Assembly: GCF_018717645.1 (NCBI RefSeq)
Contig: NZ_JAFLHG010000007.1
Coordinates: forward strand, 124,001-188,000
DNA: 64,000 bases
Direction of reading: 5' to 3'
From: Microbacterium flavum
GTDB taxonomy: Bacteria > Actinomycetota > Actinomycetes > Actinomycetales > Microbacteriaceae
A model generated the notes under the pieces. It had not been told where the DNA came from. It was given only the letters and a program-made list of their open reading frames with translations, and made no database searches. The translations under genes were made by a program, and so were the position numbers. This document shows, piece after piece, positions 52,697-60,894 of the stretch (positions within the stretch are counted from its first letter, which is position 1; the number at the start of each line of letters is the position of its first letter).

Positions 52697-53973
52697 CCTC
52701 CTCGACACGTTCGACCGTCTCGAACACATCGAAGAGGGCGGCGACGATGGCGCTCCTCGCCCTCGCCATCGGATCCTTCGGCATCGGCATGACCGAGTTC
52801 GTCGTGATGGGCCTCCTGCCGCAGATCTCCGCAGACCTCATGCCGGATGCCTGGGCCCAGGACAGTGCTGACGCCATCGCGAGCACGGGGTGGCTCATCA
52901 CCCTGTACGCCCTCGGCGTCGTCGTCGGGGCTCCGACGATCGCGGCATCCGTCGCGAAGTACCCGCGGCACCGCGTCATGCTGGCGCTCGCCGTGGCGCT
53001 CACCGTCGGCAACGCGCTGACCTTCCTCATGCCGACGTTCGGGCTCGTCGCCGCCTCGCGCTTCCTCGCCGGGCTTCCCCACGGCGCGTACTTCGGCATC
53101 GGGGCACTCGTCGCCGCCGATGTCCTCGGCCCCGGCAAGCGTGCGCAGGGCGTCGCATTCGTCCTCACCGGGCTCACGGTCGCGAACGTCGTGGGCGTGC
53201 CGGTCGGGACGAGCCTCGGCCAGCAGTTCGGCTGGCGGGTGGCGTTCGTGATCGTCGCCGCGATCTTCGCGCTCGCCGCCCTTCTCATCGCCCTCTTCGT
53301 GCCGCCGCACGCGGGGGACCCGGGGCGCACCCTGCGTGCCGAGCTCGGCGTCTTCCGCGTGCCGCAGGTGTGGCTGACCCTCGGGATCGGCGCGATCGGG
53401 TTCGGCGGCTTCTTCGCGGCCTACAGCTACATCGCCTCGATCGTGACGGAGGTCGCCCGCGCGCCCGGCTGGGTGGTCCCCCTCGTCCTCGTCGTCATGG
53501 GGGTGGGGATGACCGTCGGGAACCTGCTGGGTGGACGGCTGGCGGACATCGACCTGCGTCGCACGCTTCTGTGGGGACTCGGCGGGCTCGCGCTCGTGCA
53601 GGTCCTTCTGGCGCTCACATCCGCGTGGATCGGGCCGCTCTTCGTCTTCGTCTTCGCGGTGGGCGCCGTCTCGGCGGTGCTGAGCCCCTCGATCCAGACC
53701 CGGCTGATGGATGTCGCGGGCGACAACCAGTCGATCGCCGCCGCCCTCAACCACTCCGCCCTGAACATCGGGAACGCGACCGGTGCGGCCCTCGGCGGGG
53801 CGGTCATCGCGGCGGGCTTCGGCTTCGTCGCACCGGTCTGGGTCGGCGCCCTGCTCGCCGCGGGCGGCCTCGTGATCGCCGCCGCGAGCTTCCGCGCGGA
53901 CTCTCGCGGGCGTGCACGCGGCGCGGAGGTCCGCCACGGCGGAGCCGGGACGGTCCCGGACCCCGCCGTCTGA
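52693..53973 (+). CDS. MFS transporter (DHA1/arabinose-efflux type)
   Basis: 426-residue, 12-helix major facilitator. Helix 1 carries G-S-F-G-I-G-M-T-E-F-V-V-M-G-L-L-P, the motif of the AraJ/YdhP-like drug:H+ antiporter 1 group. The helix 2-3 loop is short, and an R-F-L-A-G-L-P-H-G-A-Y-F-G segment lies in helix 4. The C-terminus is a basic cytosolic tail of about 30 residues. Substrate is unknown, and sugar or drug efflux is typical. A GTG start follows a -10 box at leaderless spacing and overlaps the previous stop. Confidence 0.9.
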   Translation: MTSSTRSTVSNTSKRAATMALLALAIGSFGIGMTEFVVMGLLPQISADLMPDAWAQDSADAIASTGWLITLYALGVVVGAPTIAASVAKYPRHRVMLALAVALTVGNALTFLMPTFGLVAASRFLAGLPHGAYFGIGALVAADVLGPGKRAQGVAFVLTGLTVANVVGVPVGTSLGQQFGWRVAFVIVAAIFALAALLIALFVPPHAGDPGRTLRAELGVFRVPQVWLTLGIGAIGFGGFFAAYSYIASIVTEVARAPGWVVPLVLVVMGVGMTVGNLLGGRLADIDLRRTLLWGLGGLALVQVLLALTSAWIGPLFVFVFAVGAVSAVLSPSIQTRLMDVAGDNQSIAAALNHSALNIGNATGAALGGAVIAAGFGFVAPVWVGALLAAGGLVIAAASFRADSRGRARGAEVRHGGAGTVPDPAV

Positions 53974-53996
53974 GCGCTCCGGCCCCGAACGCTCAG
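53970..53996. terminator. possible convergent terminator over both stop codons
   Basis: CTGAGCG (53970-53976) and CGCTCAG (53990-53996) form a 7-base-pair stem between the MFS gene and the metzincin gene. Both stop codons are part of the arms. Short stem, tentative. Confidence 0.4.
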
Positions 53997-56158
53997 GTCT
54001 CGAGCGCCTGCGCAGTGAATCGCACGGTCGCCTCGGCGGACGGCTTCGTGCGGGTCTGGAGGGTCAGCTCGTGCTCACCCGGGTCGACGCTCACCTGCGC
54101 GGCGCGCCCGCGTGCGACTCTGACCCCGTCGAGAGACCAGCGCAGCAGCGCATCCGGGATCGGGACGCCGGCCTGATCGACGGCGCTCCCGAGCGCCTCG
54201 AGCGTGATCCCGGCCGGGACGACCGCCCCGTCCGGCGGGTACAGCACGGCGGGGAAGGGGGCGCGCTCCGGCACATCGATCTGGGTGTGTTCGGAGACCG
54301 CGGTCTCGAACCCGTCGTGGGCGAGCACGCGGACCAGGACCGTCCCGGCAGGCAGACCGGAGAGCCCGGCGACCCCCTCGCCTCCGGACAGCCCGACGGC
54401 GAGCGCCTGCCACGTGTCCCCGCCGTCGTCGCTGTACTGCGCCCAGACCTCGCGGACGGCCTCGGCATCCGTCTCCCAGCGGAGGCGCACCGTGTCCTCG
54501 CCGTCGATCTCGGCGGTGAGGCCGCCGATGCGGACGGGGGAGTCGGGAGCAGGCTGCACCCATGCCTCCGCGCCGCGACGGTCGAGGATGCGCAGGGCCA
54601 GCCCGCGCTCGGTATCGGGGACCATGGCGGCGAAGCGCAGGGGCAGGAGGTCGGGGTTGCCCTCGGATGCGCCGGGTGCGCACCCGCAGCACTCGCCGCC
54701 GTGCTCGAGCTGCCGGGTGAGGCGGACGCGGCCCGCGACCTCGCCCGTGGCGCCCACGAGCTGGGCCGTCCAGCTCGTCTGCAGCCCGGTCGTGACGGGG
54801 GTGGCGCTCACGCGCGCGACGGAGTCCACCTGGACCCGTCCCGCTTCGTCGATGCGGCCGAGGATCGAGATCATCGGTGTCACGGCGTACTCCTCCTGCC
54901 ACTGCCGGTCTGTCCGCCACCACGGCGGACGGGGCCACCACAGGTCCTTCGGATCGAAGACGACCGGGATGTTCCCGAACGGGTTCGGCTCGGGCAGCCA
55001 GCGCGGGGCGAGGCGCGGGTGCCAGATGAGCCGCCCGTGCTGGTAGAGCGACATCCACCTGTTCGGGCCGTAGCTCATGTAGTCGGTGGAGGAGGCCGGC
55101 GCGAAGACCGTCCCGTTCTGGATGTCGGTGCCGTACTCCCCGATCGACGCCGAGAAGTAGGGCTCGTAGGTGGGATACCGCGGGTCGGTCGCGCCGGCGT
55201 TGCCCGACGGCGTGTGCTGGAACCCGTACCCGTGTCCGATCTCGTGCACGAACGTCGCCCCGTCGCCGACGCGGGCCGACCCGAGTCCGCCGACGCCGCA
55301 GCCGGGGACGTTCACCGGCATCGTCGCCGGGAGGAGGCCGTAGTAGACCACGTCGGCGCGGTTGCCGTCGGCCACACGCATCGCCGCGAGCGAGGTCAGC
55401 AGCGCGTCCCAGTTCGCCGAGCACGCGCCCGGGGCGCTGCGCGCGTCATCCAGGGGCGTCGTCCACGCGAGAGTCGGGGTCGTGGCGAAGGACCCCGTCT
55501 GCTGGACGGGCATCATCCGGAACGCGAGGGCCGCCGTCGTCTGCGCATCGGCGAGGGTGGGGGCGGGCAGGGTCAGCGTCGGGGCGGGGCTCCCCGCCGG
55601 AGGCATCGACGTGCGGGGTCCGGTGTAGCTCACCGGGATGATCCGCACGCGGAGGGTCTGCAGGAGGTCGGCGGTGACCCGCGCGACGCGTGTCTCACCC
55701 GTATCGAGGCGCAGCGTCAGACGCAGGATGCCGACGAACAGGTCGGCGGGGATGCGGAAGGTGAGCGACCGCAGGATCGTGCCCCGTTCGTCCGCGTACG
55801 CATCGTCGAGAGGAGTGACGGTGGGCCAGAGCCAGGGCGCGAGGGTCGTGACGGTCGAGAACGCTCCGAAGATGCCGTGCTGCCGCTCCACCAGGAGCGT
55901 GCCGCCGACCCTGTCGGCGGATGACGCCCCGAACGGGGGTCGCACGTACGCGCGGACGATCGCCGGCTTGTAGGCGACGAGGGCCGCGGCGTTGTCGGGT
56001 GCACGGTCGGCCGGATCGGTGAGGTGCTCGCGGGAGCGGTAGTACTGGATCGCCTGGGTCACCTCGATCCCGGTGGCCGTGCGCGACAGGAGCGGTCCGT
56101 GATCGAGCGTGTCGCGGAGCCGGTCGAGGGTCAGGATCAGGTCGTCGAGATCAGGCAT
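53993..56158 (-). CDS. large metzincin-type zinc metalloprotease without a signal peptide
   Basis: 721-residue protein. The zinc site is H-E-I-G-H-G-Y-G-F-Q-H (305-315), the complete HExxHxxGxxH metzincin motif. It is followed by a Met-turn-like D-Y-M-S-Y-G (359-364). The N-terminal part has I-E-V-T-Q-A-I-Q (31-38) and L-V-A-Y-K-P-A-I-V-R-A-Y-V, a pattern seen before catalytic domains of various bacterial metalloproteases. The C-terminal 300 residues look like two Ig/FnIII-type beta domains, with a Cys cluster E-C-C-G-C near 470. No signal peptide or transmembrane helix precedes the body. I chose ATG 56158 because GGAGG lies ahead of it. The target is unknown. Confidence 0.72.
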   Translation of the reverse strand: MPDLDDLILTLDRLRDTLDHGPLLSRTATGIEVTQAIQYYRSREHLTDPADRAPDNAAALVAYKPAIVRAYVRPPFGASSADRVGGTLLVERQHGIFGAFSTVTTLAPWLWPTVTPLDDAYADERGTILRSLTFRIPADLFVGILRLTLRLDTGETRVARVTADLLQTLRVRIIPVSYTGPRTSMPPAGSPAPTLTLPAPTLADAQTTAALAFRMMPVQQTGSFATTPTLAWTTPLDDARSAPGACSANWDALLTSLAAMRVADGNRADVVYYGLLPATMPVNVPGCGVGGLGSARVGDGATFVHEIGHGYGFQHTPSGNAGATDPRYPTYEPYFSASIGEYGTDIQNGTVFAPASSTDYMSYGPNRWMSLYQHGRLIWHPRLAPRWLPEPNPFGNIPVVFDPKDLWWPRPPWWRTDRQWQEEYAVTPMISILGRIDEAGRVQVDSVARVSATPVTTGLQTSWTAQLVGATGEVAGRVRLTRQLEHGGECCGCAPGASEGNPDLLPLRFAAMVPDTERGLALRILDRRGAEAWVQPAPDSPVRIGGLTAEIDGEDTVRLRWETDAEAVREVWAQYSDDGGDTWQALAVGLSGGEGVAGLSGLPAGTVLVRVLAHDGFETAVSEHTQIDVPERAPFPAVLYPPDGAVVPAGITLEALGSAVDQAGVPIPDALLRWSLDGVRVARGRAAQVSVDPGEHELTLQTRTKPSAEATVRFTAQALET

Positions 56159-56167
56159 CGCAGCCTC

Positions 56168-56188
56168 CGTCATCGGTCGTGGATGACG
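56168..56188. promoter_or_regulatory. inverted repeat ahead of the metzincin gene
   Basis: CGTCATC and GATGACG with a 7-base spacer lie just upstream of the ribosome binding site. It could be a terminator for metX readthrough or an operator. Confidence 0.35.
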
Positions 56189-56244
56189 ATGAGGAGCGTC
56201 GAGGGGCCGCGGTGATACGTCCCGCCGAGGGGGACCGGGGCAGA

Positions 56245-57447
56245 TCAGCTCTCGAGCAGGCGACGGAGGTGCCTTCCGACGGCATCCGTCTCGATGAGGA
56301 ACCCGTCGTGGCCGAAGTCGCTGGCCAGGACGACGGTCTCGTCGCCCTGGGTCGTGCGGATGCCGCGGAAGATCCGCTCCTGCCCGTCCACGGGGAAGAG
56401 CCGGTCGCTGTCGATGCCGAGGACGAGCGTGCGGGCGGTGATCCGCGCGAGGGCGTCCTCGACGCCGCCGCGTCCGCGCCCGACGTCGTGGGAGTTCATC
56501 GCCTCGACGAGGGTGAGGTAGCTGTTCGCGTCGAAGCGGCGCGTGAACCTGTTGCCGTGGAAGTCGAGGTAGCTCTCCACGGCGAATCGCCCGCCGCCCC
56601 CGAGCGGGCTGACGCCGGACTGCCATGAGCGCTGGAAGCGGAGGTTGAGCTCGACGGGGCTCCGGTAGTTCAGGAGCGCCATCCGTCGCGCGAGCGCGAG
56701 ACCGCGGTGCGGCCCGTCGCCGTCGCCGGCATCGTAGTACTCGCCGCCGGCGAACCGCGGGTCGATGCGGATGGCCTCCAGCTGCACGGAGTTCAGGGCG
56801 ACCTGATCGGCCGTCGTGGTGGGCGGAGCGGCCAGGACGGCGAGGCGCTCGACGCGGTCGGGGAGTCCGACGCCCCACTCGAGGGCGTGCATCCCGCCCA
56901 TCGAGCCGCCGATGACGGCCGCCCAGCGCGAGATCTCGAGGTCGTCGGCGAGCGCCGCCTGCGCGGCGACCTGGTCGCGGATCGTGAGGTAGGGGAAGCG
57001 GGAGCCCCACTCGCGCCCATCGGGCCCGATCGACGCGGGACCGGTCGAACCCTGGCATCCGCCCAGCATGTTCGGGGCCACCACGAACCAGCGGTCGGTG
57101 TCGATCGCGGCGCCCGGGCCGACGATGTCCTGCCACCATCCGGCCGTGGGGTGTCCGGGGCCCGCCTCGCCACGGACGTGGCTGTCGCCGGTGAGGGCGT
57201 GGAGGAGGAGGACGGCGTTGGAGGCATCCGCGTTCAGCGTGCCCCACGACTCGTAGGCGAGGCGGGCGAACGGGAGGCTCTCGCCGCCCTCGGTCCGGAA
57301 CGCGCCCAGGAGCGCGAAGCGGCGGCCGCCGGCGGGGTCGCCGTCGCGCCACGCGCCGCTCGCCGGGGGGCGGGCACGCAGCAGTCGCGCGTCGGCCTCC
57401 GAGATGGGGCCCGACGGCAGCGTGTCCTCCGAGGCCTGCCAGTCCAT
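56245..57447 (-). CDS. metX: homoserine O-acetyltransferase
   Basis: 400-residue alpha/beta hydrolase that acetylates homoserine with acetyl-CoA for direct sulfhydrylation to homocysteine. The nucleophile S182 is in I-G-G-S-M-G-G-M-H-A-L-E-W. The acid is in L-V-L-G-I-D-S-D-R-L-F-P and the base in G-H-D-G-F-L-I. The N-P family signature N-M-L-G-G-C-Q-G-S-T-G-P-A-S is near 125. The start is ATG 57447, and another ATG three codons upstream is equally possible. With metY, 1.2 kb upstream on the same strand, it completes the pathway. Confidence 0.95.
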   Translation of the reverse strand: MDWQASEDTLPSGPISEADARLLRARPPASGAWRDGDPAGGRRFALLGAFRTEGGESLPFARLAYESWGTLNADASNAVLLLHALTGDSHVRGEAGPGHPTAGWWQDIVGPGAAIDTDRWFVVAPNMLGGCQGSTGPASIGPDGREWGSRFPYLTIRDQVAAQAALADDLEISRWAAVIGGSMGGMHALEWGVGLPDRVERLAVLAAPPTTTADQVALNSVQLEAIRIDPRFAGGEYYDAGDGDGPHRGLALARRMALLNYRSPVELNLRFQRSWQSGVSPLGGGGRFAVESYLDFHGNRFTRRFDANSYLTLVEAMNSHDVGRGRGGVEDALARITARTLVLGIDSDRLFPVDGQERIFRGIRTTQGDETVVLASDFGHDGFLIETDAVGRHLRRLLES

Positions 57448-57488
57448 GGCATCCATTCTCGCCGCCGCGCGCGGTGTCGCGCGGCGTG

Positions 57489-58523
57489 TTACGCCGCGGT
57501 GCGCGGGGGCGTGCCGAACGCGCGCGTCTCGTACTGCGCGCCGTGCTGTCCGGCCATCGCGATCGGGATCCCGTCGACGGACTGCACGAACCGGTGGTCC
57601 GTCCGCACGCCGAGCGGAAGCCCGGCGTCGATGGCGGCCAGCGTGCCCGCCGTCTCGTTCGCGAGCCAGACGACGCGCTGCGGCAGGTCGGCGCGGACGG
57701 TGTCGATGAGGCTCGCGAAGCGGCGGCGCTCCTCGGCCGTGAGGTAGAGGAGGACGGCGCTGTGGAAGACGACGAGCGTCGCCTCGCGCGGCGCCGAGCG
57801 CGCGACATCGGCGAGGAGGTCGAGCAGATCGCCGCGGCTGATCTCCGGCGGGTTGGATGCCACGGCCGACGCCGCCGCGCGCAGCCTGCCGACGCGGGTG
57901 TCGTGGTCGGGCCCGGGCCAGACGAGCGTTTCGAGCCAGGCCACGGCGTCGGGGTCGCGCGTGTCGATCGGGTGCAGGTCGATGCCGCGACGCCAGATCA
58001 CGTCGGGCATCCGGGTGGGGACGGATGCCGCGTCGTCGACGCCGCACGCGAGGAGAACGGGGCTCGGCCCGTCCGGCGGATCGACCCGACGCGGACCGTC
58101 CGGCGTCGCGTACTCGACGCTGCAGCGGTCCGGGAAGAGGCACAGCCCCGCGGCGGCGCCGACCTCCAGCAGCGCGAGCGGTCCGTCCAGCCGGGACAGG
58201 GGCGGCAGCAGCGTGGCGCAGCGGCCCGGCTCGTTCGTCTGCACCGAGCGCGCGGCGCCGACGGCGACGATCTCGTCCCAGCGCGCCAGGACCTCGTCGC
58301 GAATCTGCGCCCAGGGCAGGAGCGGACATCCGACCCACCGCGCCGCCGCGAAGACGAGGTTCGGCTGCTGCTCGCGCCGGGGCAGCGCGGCGAGCCGGTC
58401 GAGCAGTGCGCGGTCGCTCGCGACGCCGAGCGCCCAGTCCGCGTAGAGCGGCGAGGTGTCCGGCGCCCAGCGGCGGCCGAACTCGTCGTACGCGGCGGCG
58501 ATGGACGCGGCATCCGTCGTCAT
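57489..58523 (-). CDS. DUF2332 family protein
   Basis: 344-residue cytosolic protein of the DUF2332 family. The central motif is L-A-L-L-E-V-G-A-A-A-G-L-C-L-F-P-D-R (about 115-132), followed by W-R-R-G-I-D-L-H-P-I-D (about 170-180) and V-V-F-H-S-A-V-L-L-Y-L-T. The E-V-G-A-S/A-A-G-L-N/C-L pattern recalls the SAM-binding loop of methyltransferases, and the fold has been suggested to be methyltransferase-like. No substrate is known. The placement between metY and metX is notable. A TATCGT -10 box at leaderless spacing and a strong hairpin upstream suggest a separate transcript. Confidence 0.82.
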   Translation of the reverse strand: MTTDAASIAAAYDEFGRRWAPDTSPLYADWALGVASDRALLDRLAALPRREQQPNLVFAAARWVGCPLLPWAQIRDEVLARWDEIVAVGAARSVQTNEPGRCATLLPPLSRLDGPLALLEVGAAAGLCLFPDRCSVEYATPDGPRRVDPPDGPSPVLLACGVDDAASVPTRMPDVIWRRGIDLHPIDTRDPDAVAWLETLVWPGPDHDTRVGRLRAAASAVASNPPEISRGDLLDLLADVARSAPREATLVVFHSAVLLYLTAEERRRFASLIDTVRADLPQRVVWLANETAGTLAAIDAGLPLGVRTDHRFVQSVDGIPIAMAGQHGAQYETRAFGTPPRTAA

Positions 58524-58529
58524 GCGCTC

Positions 58530-58535
58530 ACGATA
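58530..58535 (-). promoter_or_regulatory. -10 box of the DUF2332 gene, leaderless spacing
   Basis: TATCGT on the minus strand ends 6 bases before the ATG at 58523. Confidence 0.45.
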
Positions 58536-58548
58536 CGCGCACGCGTTC

Positions 58549-58601
58549 GGAGGCGCCGATCTGCGGATGAGTCGCGATGCGACCCGCAGTTCGGCGCCTC
58601 C
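58549..58601 (-). terminator. strong hairpin after metY
   Basis: GGAGGCGCCGA (58549-58559) pairs with TCGGCGCCTCC (58591-58601). Inner arms CTGCGG/CCGCAG and TCGC/GCGA extend the structure. It lies 19 bases behind the metY stop, before the DUF2332 promoter. Confidence 0.7.
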
Positions 58602-58619
58602 CAACGGGGAGACCTCCGC

Positions 58620-59942
58620 TCAGGCGCGCGCGGCCTCGGAGACCTTGCGCGCGGCGGCGAGAGCCTGCTCGAGGTCGGCTTTGAGGTCCTCGACGTTCTC
58701 GAGCCCGACCGACAGGCGCACGAGGCCGGGCGTGACGCCGGTCGTGAGCTGCTGCTCGGGGGTGAGCTGCGAGTGGGTCGTGGATGCCGGGTGGATGACG
58801 AGCGAGCGCACGTCGCCGATGTTGGCGAGGTGGCTGAAGAGCTCCAGCGTGTTCACGAACTCACGGCCGGCCTGCACGCCGCCCTTGAGCTCGAACGACA
58901 GGACGGCGCCGACGCCCTTCGGCGCGTAGCGGTTGGCGGCGGCGTACCAGGGCGACGTCGGCAGTCCGGAGTAGTTCACCGAGGCGATGTCGTCGTGGTT
59001 CTCGAGCCACTCCGCGATCTCCTGCGCGTTCTGCACGTGGCGCTCGATGCGCAGCGACAGCGTCTCGATGCCCTGGATCAGCAGCCACGCGCTCTGCGGC
59101 GAGATGGCGGCGCCGAGGTCGCGCAGCAGCTGCACGCGCGCCTTGATGATGTACGCCAGCGCGTCGCCGACCGCCTGGGTGTAGACGGCGCCGTGGTAGG
59201 ACGGGTCGGGGGTGGTCAGGCCCGGGAAGCGGTCGGCGTGCTCCGTCCACGGGAAGGTGCCGCCGTCGACGATGACACCGCCGATGACCGTGCCGTGACC
59301 GCCGAGGAACTTCGTGGCCGAGTGGACGACGATGTCGGCGCCGTGCTCGAACGGGCGGATGAGGTACGGCGTGGCGATCGTGTTGTCGACGATGAGCGGG
59401 ACGCCCGCCTCGTGCGCGACGTCGGCGACGGTGCGGATGTCGAGGACGTTGATCTTCGGGTTGCCGATCGTCTCGGCGAAGAAGAGCTTCGTGTTCGGGC
59501 GAACCGCGCGGCGCCACTCCTCGGCGTCGTCCTGGTTCTCGACGAACGTGACCTCGATGCCGAGCTTGGCGAGCGTGTACTTGAAGAGGTTGTAGGTGCC
59601 GCCGTAGATCGAGGACGACGAGACGATGTGATCGCCCGCCTCCGCGATGTTCAGCACCGCGAAGGTCTCGGCGGCCTGGCCCGAGGCGACCAGGAGCGCA
59701 CCGGTGCCGCCCTCGAGCGCGGCGACGCGCTGCTCGACGACATCCTGCGTGGGGTTCTGGATGCGGGTGTAGATGTTGCCGAACTCGGCGAGGGCGAAGA
59801 GGTTCGCGGCGTGGTCGGCGTTGTCGAAGACGTACGAGGTCGTCTGGTAGATGGGGGTGGCACGGGCCTTGGTGACCGGGTCCGGCGCGGCACCGGCGTG
59901 GATCTGCGTGGTCTCGAAGCGCCAGTTCTCGGCTGCGGACAT
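58620..59942 (-). CDS. metY: O-acetylhomoserine sulfhydrylase
   Basis: 440-residue PLP enzyme of the Cys/Met metabolism family that makes homocysteine from O-acetylhomoserine and sulfide. Landmarks are T-P-I-Y-Q-T-T-S-Y near residue 28, Y-T-R-I-Q-N-P-T near 58 and A-L-L-V-A-S-G-Q-A-A near 82. The PLP lysine is in V-V-H-S-A-T-K-F-L-G-G-H-G (near 216), followed by H-P-A-S-T-T-H-S-Q near 383. The length of about 440 residues is typical of MetY and longer than cystathionine gamma-synthases. AGGAG lies ahead of the ATG. Regulation may act through the palindrome at 60037-60048. Confidence 0.94.
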   Translation of the reverse strand: MSAAENWRFETTQIHAGAAPDPVTKARATPIYQTTSYVFDNADHAANLFALAEFGNIYTRIQNPTQDVVEQRVAALEGGTGALLVASGQAAETFAVLNIAEAGDHIVSSSSIYGGTYNLFKYTLAKLGIEVTFVENQDDAEEWRRAVRPNTKLFFAETIGNPKINVLDIRTVADVAHEAGVPLIVDNTIATPYLIRPFEHGADIVVHSATKFLGGHGTVIGGVIVDGGTFPWTEHADRFPGLTTPDPSYHGAVYTQAVGDALAYIIKARVQLLRDLGAAISPQSAWLLIQGIETLSLRIERHVQNAQEIAEWLENHDDIASVNYSGLPTSPWYAAANRYAPKGVGAVLSFELKGGVQAGREFVNTLELFSHLANIGDVRSLVIHPASTTHSQLTPEQQLTTGVTPGLVRLSVGLENVEDLKADLEQALAAARKVSEAARA

Positions 59943-60021
59943 GTCGTGCTCCTGCGGGTTTCGGGTCGGCGGCGGCGGATGCCGGGGCCACGACCAAACG
60001 TACGACCGCCTCCCTGCGGCG

Positions 60022-60053
60022 ACAATGCGGGGGACATGTGACGTCACAATGCG
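60022..60053. promoter_or_regulatory. palindrome and direct repeats between metY and the SDR gene
   Basis: Perfect 12-base palindrome TGTGACGTCACA (60037-60048). It is flanked by direct repeats ACAATGCG-GGGAC beginning at 60022 and 60046. Position, between divergent genes, suits an operator for metY, the SDR gene or both. No known actinobacterial sulfur-regulator consensus matches by eye. Confidence 0.6.
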
Positions 60054-60080
60054 TGGGACGGTGCGCGGGCGTCTGCCGGG

Positions 60081-60086
60081 TAGCGT
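60081..60086 (+). promoter_or_regulatory. -10 box of the SDR gene, leaderless spacing
   Basis: TAGCGT ends 6 bases before the ATG at 60093. Confidence 0.5.
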
Positions 60087-60092
60087 GGGGGC

Positions 60093-60869
60093 ATGACGAC
60101 CAGACGCGCAGTGGTGACGGGAGCGAGCTCGGGGATCGGCGAGGCGGTGGTGCGCACGCTGCGGGCGAGCGGCTGGGACGTCGTCGGCGTCGCCCGGCGC
60201 GCCGACCGGCTCGACGCGCTCGACGGTGAGGTGGGCTCGGCATCCTTCGCCGCCGACCTGACGCGCGAGGCCGACGTCGCCGCGCTCGCGGAGCACCTGG
60301 CCTCCACCGGCGACGTCCATGCGCTGGTGCACGTCGCCGGCGGCGCGCGCGGCACCGACCGCGTCGAGGACGGCAAGCCCGAGGACTGGCGGTGGATGTT
60401 CGAGGCGAACGTGATGTCGGCCCAGCTCCTCACGGCGGCACTCCTGCCGCTCCTGCGGGCGGGCATCGGGGAGGGCGGACACGCCGACACCCTGTACGTC
60501 ACCTCGACGGCCGCGCAGACCGCCTACCCGGGCGGTGCGGGATACAACGCCGCCAAGGCGGGCGAGGCGATGCTCGTGCACGCCCTCCGGCTCGAGCTGA
60601 ACGGCGAGCCGATCCGTGTCACCGAGGTGGCGCCGGGGATGGTCTACACCGAGGAGTTCACGCTCAACCGGCTGGGCGGCGATCGCGCGCAGGCCGAACG
60701 CGTCTACGACGGCGTGGCCGATCCGTTGACCGCGGCGGATGTCGCCGACGTGGTGGCCTTCGCGCTGAACGCGCCCGGTCACGTCAACCTGGACCTCGTG
60801 ACCATGCGCCCTGTCGCGCAGTCCGCGCAGCACCTTCTCGCCCGCGGGCAGCTCCGCCCGCGCAGCTGA
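60093..60869 (+). CDS. short-chain dehydrogenase/reductase (YdfG-like)
   Basis: 258-residue classical SDR. The cofactor motif T-G-A-S-S-G-I-G is at about residues 9-16. An A-R-R-A-D-R stretch at the end of strand 2 favours NADP(H). The catalytic S-T is in V-T-S-T-A-A-Q-T-A, and Y-x-x-x-K is Y-N-A-A-K near 151-155. The V-A-P-G-M-V-Y-T-E-E-F segment resembles YdfG-type 3-hydroxy acid dehydrogenases. Actual substrate is unknown. The next gene starts 26 bases later with its own -10 box. Confidence 0.88.
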   Translation: MTTRRAVVTGASSGIGEAVVRTLRASGWDVVGVARRADRLDALDGEVGSASFAADLTREADVAALAEHLASTGDVHALVHVAGGARGTDRVEDGKPEDWRWMFEANVMSAQLLTAALLPLLRAGIGEGGHADTLYVTSTAAQTAYPGGAGYNAAKAGEAMLVHALRLELNGEPIRVTEVAPGMVYTEEFTLNRLGGDRAQAERVYDGVADPLTAADVADVVAFALNAPGHVNLDLVTMRPVAQSAQHLLARGQLRPRS

Positions 60870-60882
60870 TCCGCTCCCGGTC

Positions 60883-60888
60883 TAGGTT
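60883..60888 (+). promoter_or_regulatory. -10 box of the PRTase gene, leaderless spacing
   Basis: TAGGTT ends 6 bases before the GTG at 60895. A GGAGGGG run also lies between, so both leaderless and SD-led initiation are possible. Confidence 0.45.
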
Positions 60889-60894
60889 GGAGGG

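Noticed and set aside
59943-60092. SAM riboswitch upstream of metY
   Set aside because: I looked for the conserved pseudoknot and stem layout of SAM riboswitches and saw only the short palindrome and repeats.
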